A DNA stretch of 54,331 bases from UBA3263 sp964586765. Lineage in GTDB: Bacteria; Bacteroidota; Bacteroidia; Bacteroidales; Muribaculaceae. Where the stretch lies: positions 1 to 54,331 of the forward strand of contig CAZPHN010000015.1 in assembly GCA_964586765.1 (NCBI GenBank), read 5' to 3'. This document shows, in pieces, positions 52,253 through 54,331 of this stretch. Both the position numbers and the translations under genes were made by a program. The notes under the pieces are model-generated. The model made no database searches and had not been told where the DNA came from. It saw only the letters and a program-made list of their open reading frames with translations. Each line of letters opens with the position of its first letter. Positions within the stretch are counted from its first letter, which is position 1.

Positions 52253-52288
52253 AAACAGACCGTCTGAGTTGCGTCAGACGGTCTGTTT
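52253..52288 (-). terminator. rpoC terminator
   Basis: Perfect 15-bp arms (52253-52267 and 52274-52288) around GTTGCG. On the minus strand the stem ends in a run of T's (A's from 52251). It lies 28 nt after the rpoC stop codon. Confidence 0.92.
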
Positions 52289-52315
52289 CGGTTATTCGAG
52301 TGTTTGTTTATGCTC

Positions 52316-54331
52316 TTAGAGGATGGGGTCGATGTCGTCGGTAGAGGTAACAACCAGACGTTCGTATTCGGGAAGTCCGGTACCGGCGGGGATGAGGTGT
52401 CCGCAGATAACGTTCTCCTTCATGCCCTCGAGGGTGTCTGTCTTGCCCTGAATCGCAGCTTCGTTGAGGACCTTGGTGGTTTCCTGGAACGATGCAGCCG
52501 ACATGAACGATGAGGTCTGCAAGGCGGCACGGGTGATACCCTGAAGAATCTGCTCGGAGGTAGCGGGCATGGCGTCACGTACAATGACCTGACGCAGGTC
52601 CTTACGCTTGAGGGCAGAGTTCTCGTCGCGGAGACGACGGGTAGTGATAATCATACCTACCTTCATGTTCTCGGAGTCACCGGCATCAATTACGACTTTC
52701 TTGCCCCAGATGCGGTCATTTTCTTCCATGAAGTCAATCTTATCGACAATCTGCTGTTCGAGGAAGCCGGTGTCGCCCGGATCGATGATGTTTACCTTAC
52801 GCATCATCTGGCGCACGATAACCTCAAAGTGCTTGTCGTTGATTTTTACACCCTGCATGCGGTACACATCCTGAACCTCGTTGACAATGTATTCCTGAAC
52901 GGCAGTCGGACCCATGATGTTGAGGATATCCTCAGGGGTGATTGCACCGTCAGAAAGCGGAGTTCCGGCGCGAACGTAGTCATTTTCCTGAACAAGGAGC
53001 TGCTTGGACTGCGGAACGAGATATTTCTTCTCTTCACCGAGCTTGGAGGTAACGGTGATTTCGCGGTTGCCACGCTTAACCTTGCCGAAATGAACCTCAC
53101 CGTCGATTTCCGAAACGATTGCGGGATTTGACGGGTTACGGGCTTCGAAGAGCTCGGTAACACGGGGCAGACCACCGGTAATATCGCCGGCACCGGAAGT
53201 GGCGCGGGTCATCTTGACGAGGATACCGCCAGCCTTGACTTCATCGCCCTCGTTGACCATGAGGTGTGCGCCAACGGGGAGAACGTAGGTCTTAAGCACT
53301 TCGCCATTTCCATCAACGATGTTGATTTCAGGAGCCTTGGCGCGGTCCTTGGATTCAATGATAATCTTTTCAGAGTTACCGGTCTGTTCATCGGTCTCGG
53401 TGCGGAACGTAACGTTTTCAACCATGTTGGTGAAAGCGACCTTACCGCCAACTTCGGTAACGATAACGGAGTTGAAGGGGTCCCACTCGGCAATCACATC
53501 GCCCTTCTTGACCATATCGCCGCTATGGAAGTAGAGTTTGGAGCCATAGGAGATAGGTGCGGTAGTGAGCATCATGCCGGTATTAGGGTCGTTGATACGC
53601 ATTTCAGCCAGACGACCGATAACAACTTCAACGGGCTGTCCGTTAGGACCTACTTCATCGGTAACGACGGTACGGAGCTCATCGATTTCGAGTTTACCGT
53701 CATAGCGTGAGGTAAGGGTAGAGACGGCAGCGACGTTTGAAGCCACACCACCGACGTGGAAGGTACGGAGGGTAAGCTGTGTACCGGGCTCACCGATAGA
53801 CTGGGCAGCGATTACGCCGACAGCCTCACCCTTCTGGACCATGCGGAGGTTAGAGAGGTTACGACCATAACACTTGGCGCAGACGCCGCTCTTGCTCTCG
53901 CAGGTAAGTACGGAACGGATTTCGACGCTTTCGATGGGAGATTCGTTGATACGGTCAGCAGCGGCATCGTTGATTTCCTCGCCGGCGGCAACAATGATTT
54001 CGCCAGTGGTGGGGTCAATGATGTCATGGACGCTGACACGACCGAGAATACGCTCGCCGAGCGAAGCTACAACTTCGTCGTTGTTCTTGATTTCGGTGCA
54101 TACGAGTCCGCGCAGGGTGCCGCAGTCCTCTTCGCGAATAATCACGTCGTGGGCAACGTCGACCAGACGACGGGTAAGATAACCGGCGTCGGCGGTCTTA
54201 AGTGCGGTATCGGCAAGACCCTTACGGGCACCGTGGGTAGAGATAAAGTATTCGAGCACCGAGAGGCCTTCCTTAAAGTTGGCAAGAATCGGGTTCTCGA
54301 TGATCTGGCCGCCTTCGGCACCGGCTTTCTG
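52316..54331 (-). CDS. rpoC: RNA polymerase beta' subunit, C-terminal part (partial)
   Basis: The 3' 2.0 kb of rpoC on the minus strand (671 codons and stop), running off the right edge. The frame is open to the last base: QKAGAEGGQIIENPILANF precedes GLSVLEYFISTHGARKGLAD. Other signatures are LTLRTFHVGG (trigger loop side), the second zinc ribbon cysteines in CESKSGVCAKCYGRNL, and the C-terminal TEVLNEAAI-like TTKVLNEAAIQGKTDTLEGMKENVICGHLIPAGTG. It ends with an extra TSTDDIDPIL. The gene continues to the right of the window. In Bacteroides DUF3467 follows rpoC, but here the gene after it is the convergent fimbrillin. Confidence 0.97.
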   Translation of the reverse strand, partial: QKAGAEGGQIIENPILANFKEGLSVLEYFISTHGARKGLADTALKTADAGYLTRRLVDVAHDVIIREEDCGTLRGLVCTEIKNNDEVVASLGERILGRVSVHDIIDPTTGEIIVAAGEEINDAAADRINESPIESVEIRSVLTCESKSGVCAKCYGRNLSNLRMVQKGEAVGVIAAQSIGEPGTQLTLRTFHVGGVASNVAAVSTLTSRYDGKLEIDELRTVVTDEVGPNGQPVEVVIGRLAEMRINDPNTGMMLTTAPISYGSKLYFHSGDMVKKGDVIAEWDPFNSVIVTEVGGKVAFTNMVENVTFRTETDEQTGNSEKIIIESKDRAKAPEINIVDGNGEVLKTYVLPVGAHLMVNEGDEVKAGGILVKMTRATSGAGDITGGLPRVTELFEARNPSNPAIVSEIDGEVHFGKVKRGNREITVTSKLGEEKKYLVPQSKQLLVQENDYVRAGTPLSDGAITPEDILNIMGPTAVQEYIVNEVQDVYRMQGVKINDKHFEVIVRQMMRKVNIIDPGDTGFLEQQIVDKIDFMEENDRIWGKKVVIDAGDSENMKVGMIITTRRLRDENSALKRKDLRQVIVRDAMPATSEQILQGITRAALQTSSFMSAASFQETTKVLNEAAIQGKTDTLEGMKENVICGHLIPAGTGLPEYERLVVTSTDDIDPIL

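Noticed and set aside
1..54331. CRISPR arrays, tRNA, rRNA or insertion sequences
   Set aside because: No regular repeat-spacer pattern, no tRNA cloverleaf and no transposase gene were seen; the heptad arrays lack spacers.

Overview
The window reads as a piece of chromosome from a Bacteroidales bacterium, most likely a Muribaculaceae-type gut commensal. The evidence is the Bacteroidetes promoter signature (TTTG, about 20 bp, TAnnTTTG) at several gene starts, the near absence of Shine-Dalgarno sequences, Bacteroidetes-restricted families (DUF3467, DUF3127, DUF3575, DUF5119, fimbrillin), a Bacteroidetes-style MraY with an extra periplasmic insert, and secreted proteins ending in a Por-type C-terminal tail. 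The family assignment is inference; no rRNA gene is present. The base composition looks moderate, with the LRR gene and the 27.6-30.9 kb gene visibly richer in A+T.

Left part (1-3.2 kb): rpsU (bS21), a BspA-like leucine-rich-repeat secreted protein, a Xer-type tyrosine recombinase and the short hibernation factor HPF. In Bacteroides, rpsU-xer-hpf normally leads into tRNA-tuf-secE-nusG-rplKAJL-rpoBC. Here it leads straight into the division/cell-wall cluster, and the 3' end of rpoC sits at the other end of the window on the opposite strand.

Division and cell-wall cluster (3.2-18.3 kb): rsmH, ftsL, ftsI, murE, mraY, murD, ftsW, murG, murC, ftsQ, ftsA, ftsZ, all on + with short gaps or overlaps. 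This makes lipid II from UDP-MurNAc precursors and builds the septal machine. No mraZ precedes rsmH.

Housekeeping stretch (18.3-27.3 kb): a small lipoprotein, DUF3467, cysS, a RecD-like helicase, a steroid-reductase-family membrane protein, a TlpA-like thioredoxin, purB and the malic enzyme/phosphotransacetylase fusion maeB.

Secreted-protein island (27.3-37.2 kb): four large exported proteins of no recognised function. Three share an identical C-terminal tail. Two of them also share a conserved 3' untranslated stretch whose terminator hairpin is in opposite orientation. The first is preceded by a promoter, a leader of about 240 nt and an intrinsic terminator, so there is an attenuator or a small RNA gene here.

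Second housekeeping stretch (37.4-48.4 kb): an OmpA/TPR lipoprotein, pyrH, a NahK-like sugar kinase, a DUF3127 OB-fold protein with an SSB-like tip, nadE, a TonB-dependent receptor, a lipoprotein, an aminotransferase and a creatininase-family hydrolase.

Fimbrial operon (48.5-52.1 kb): an OmpA/DUF3575 protein, a DUF5119 (FimB/Mfa2-like) lipoprotein and a fimbrillin. It is followed by a terminator, a cluster of REP-like hairpins and the convergent 3' part of rpoC.

Non-coding structure is the most unusual aspect of the window. There are five arrays with an exact 7-nt period just upstream of start codons, three clusters of GC-rich hairpins, a perfect 39-nt palindrome, and two genes with strong AGGAG sites in a lineage that rarely uses them.
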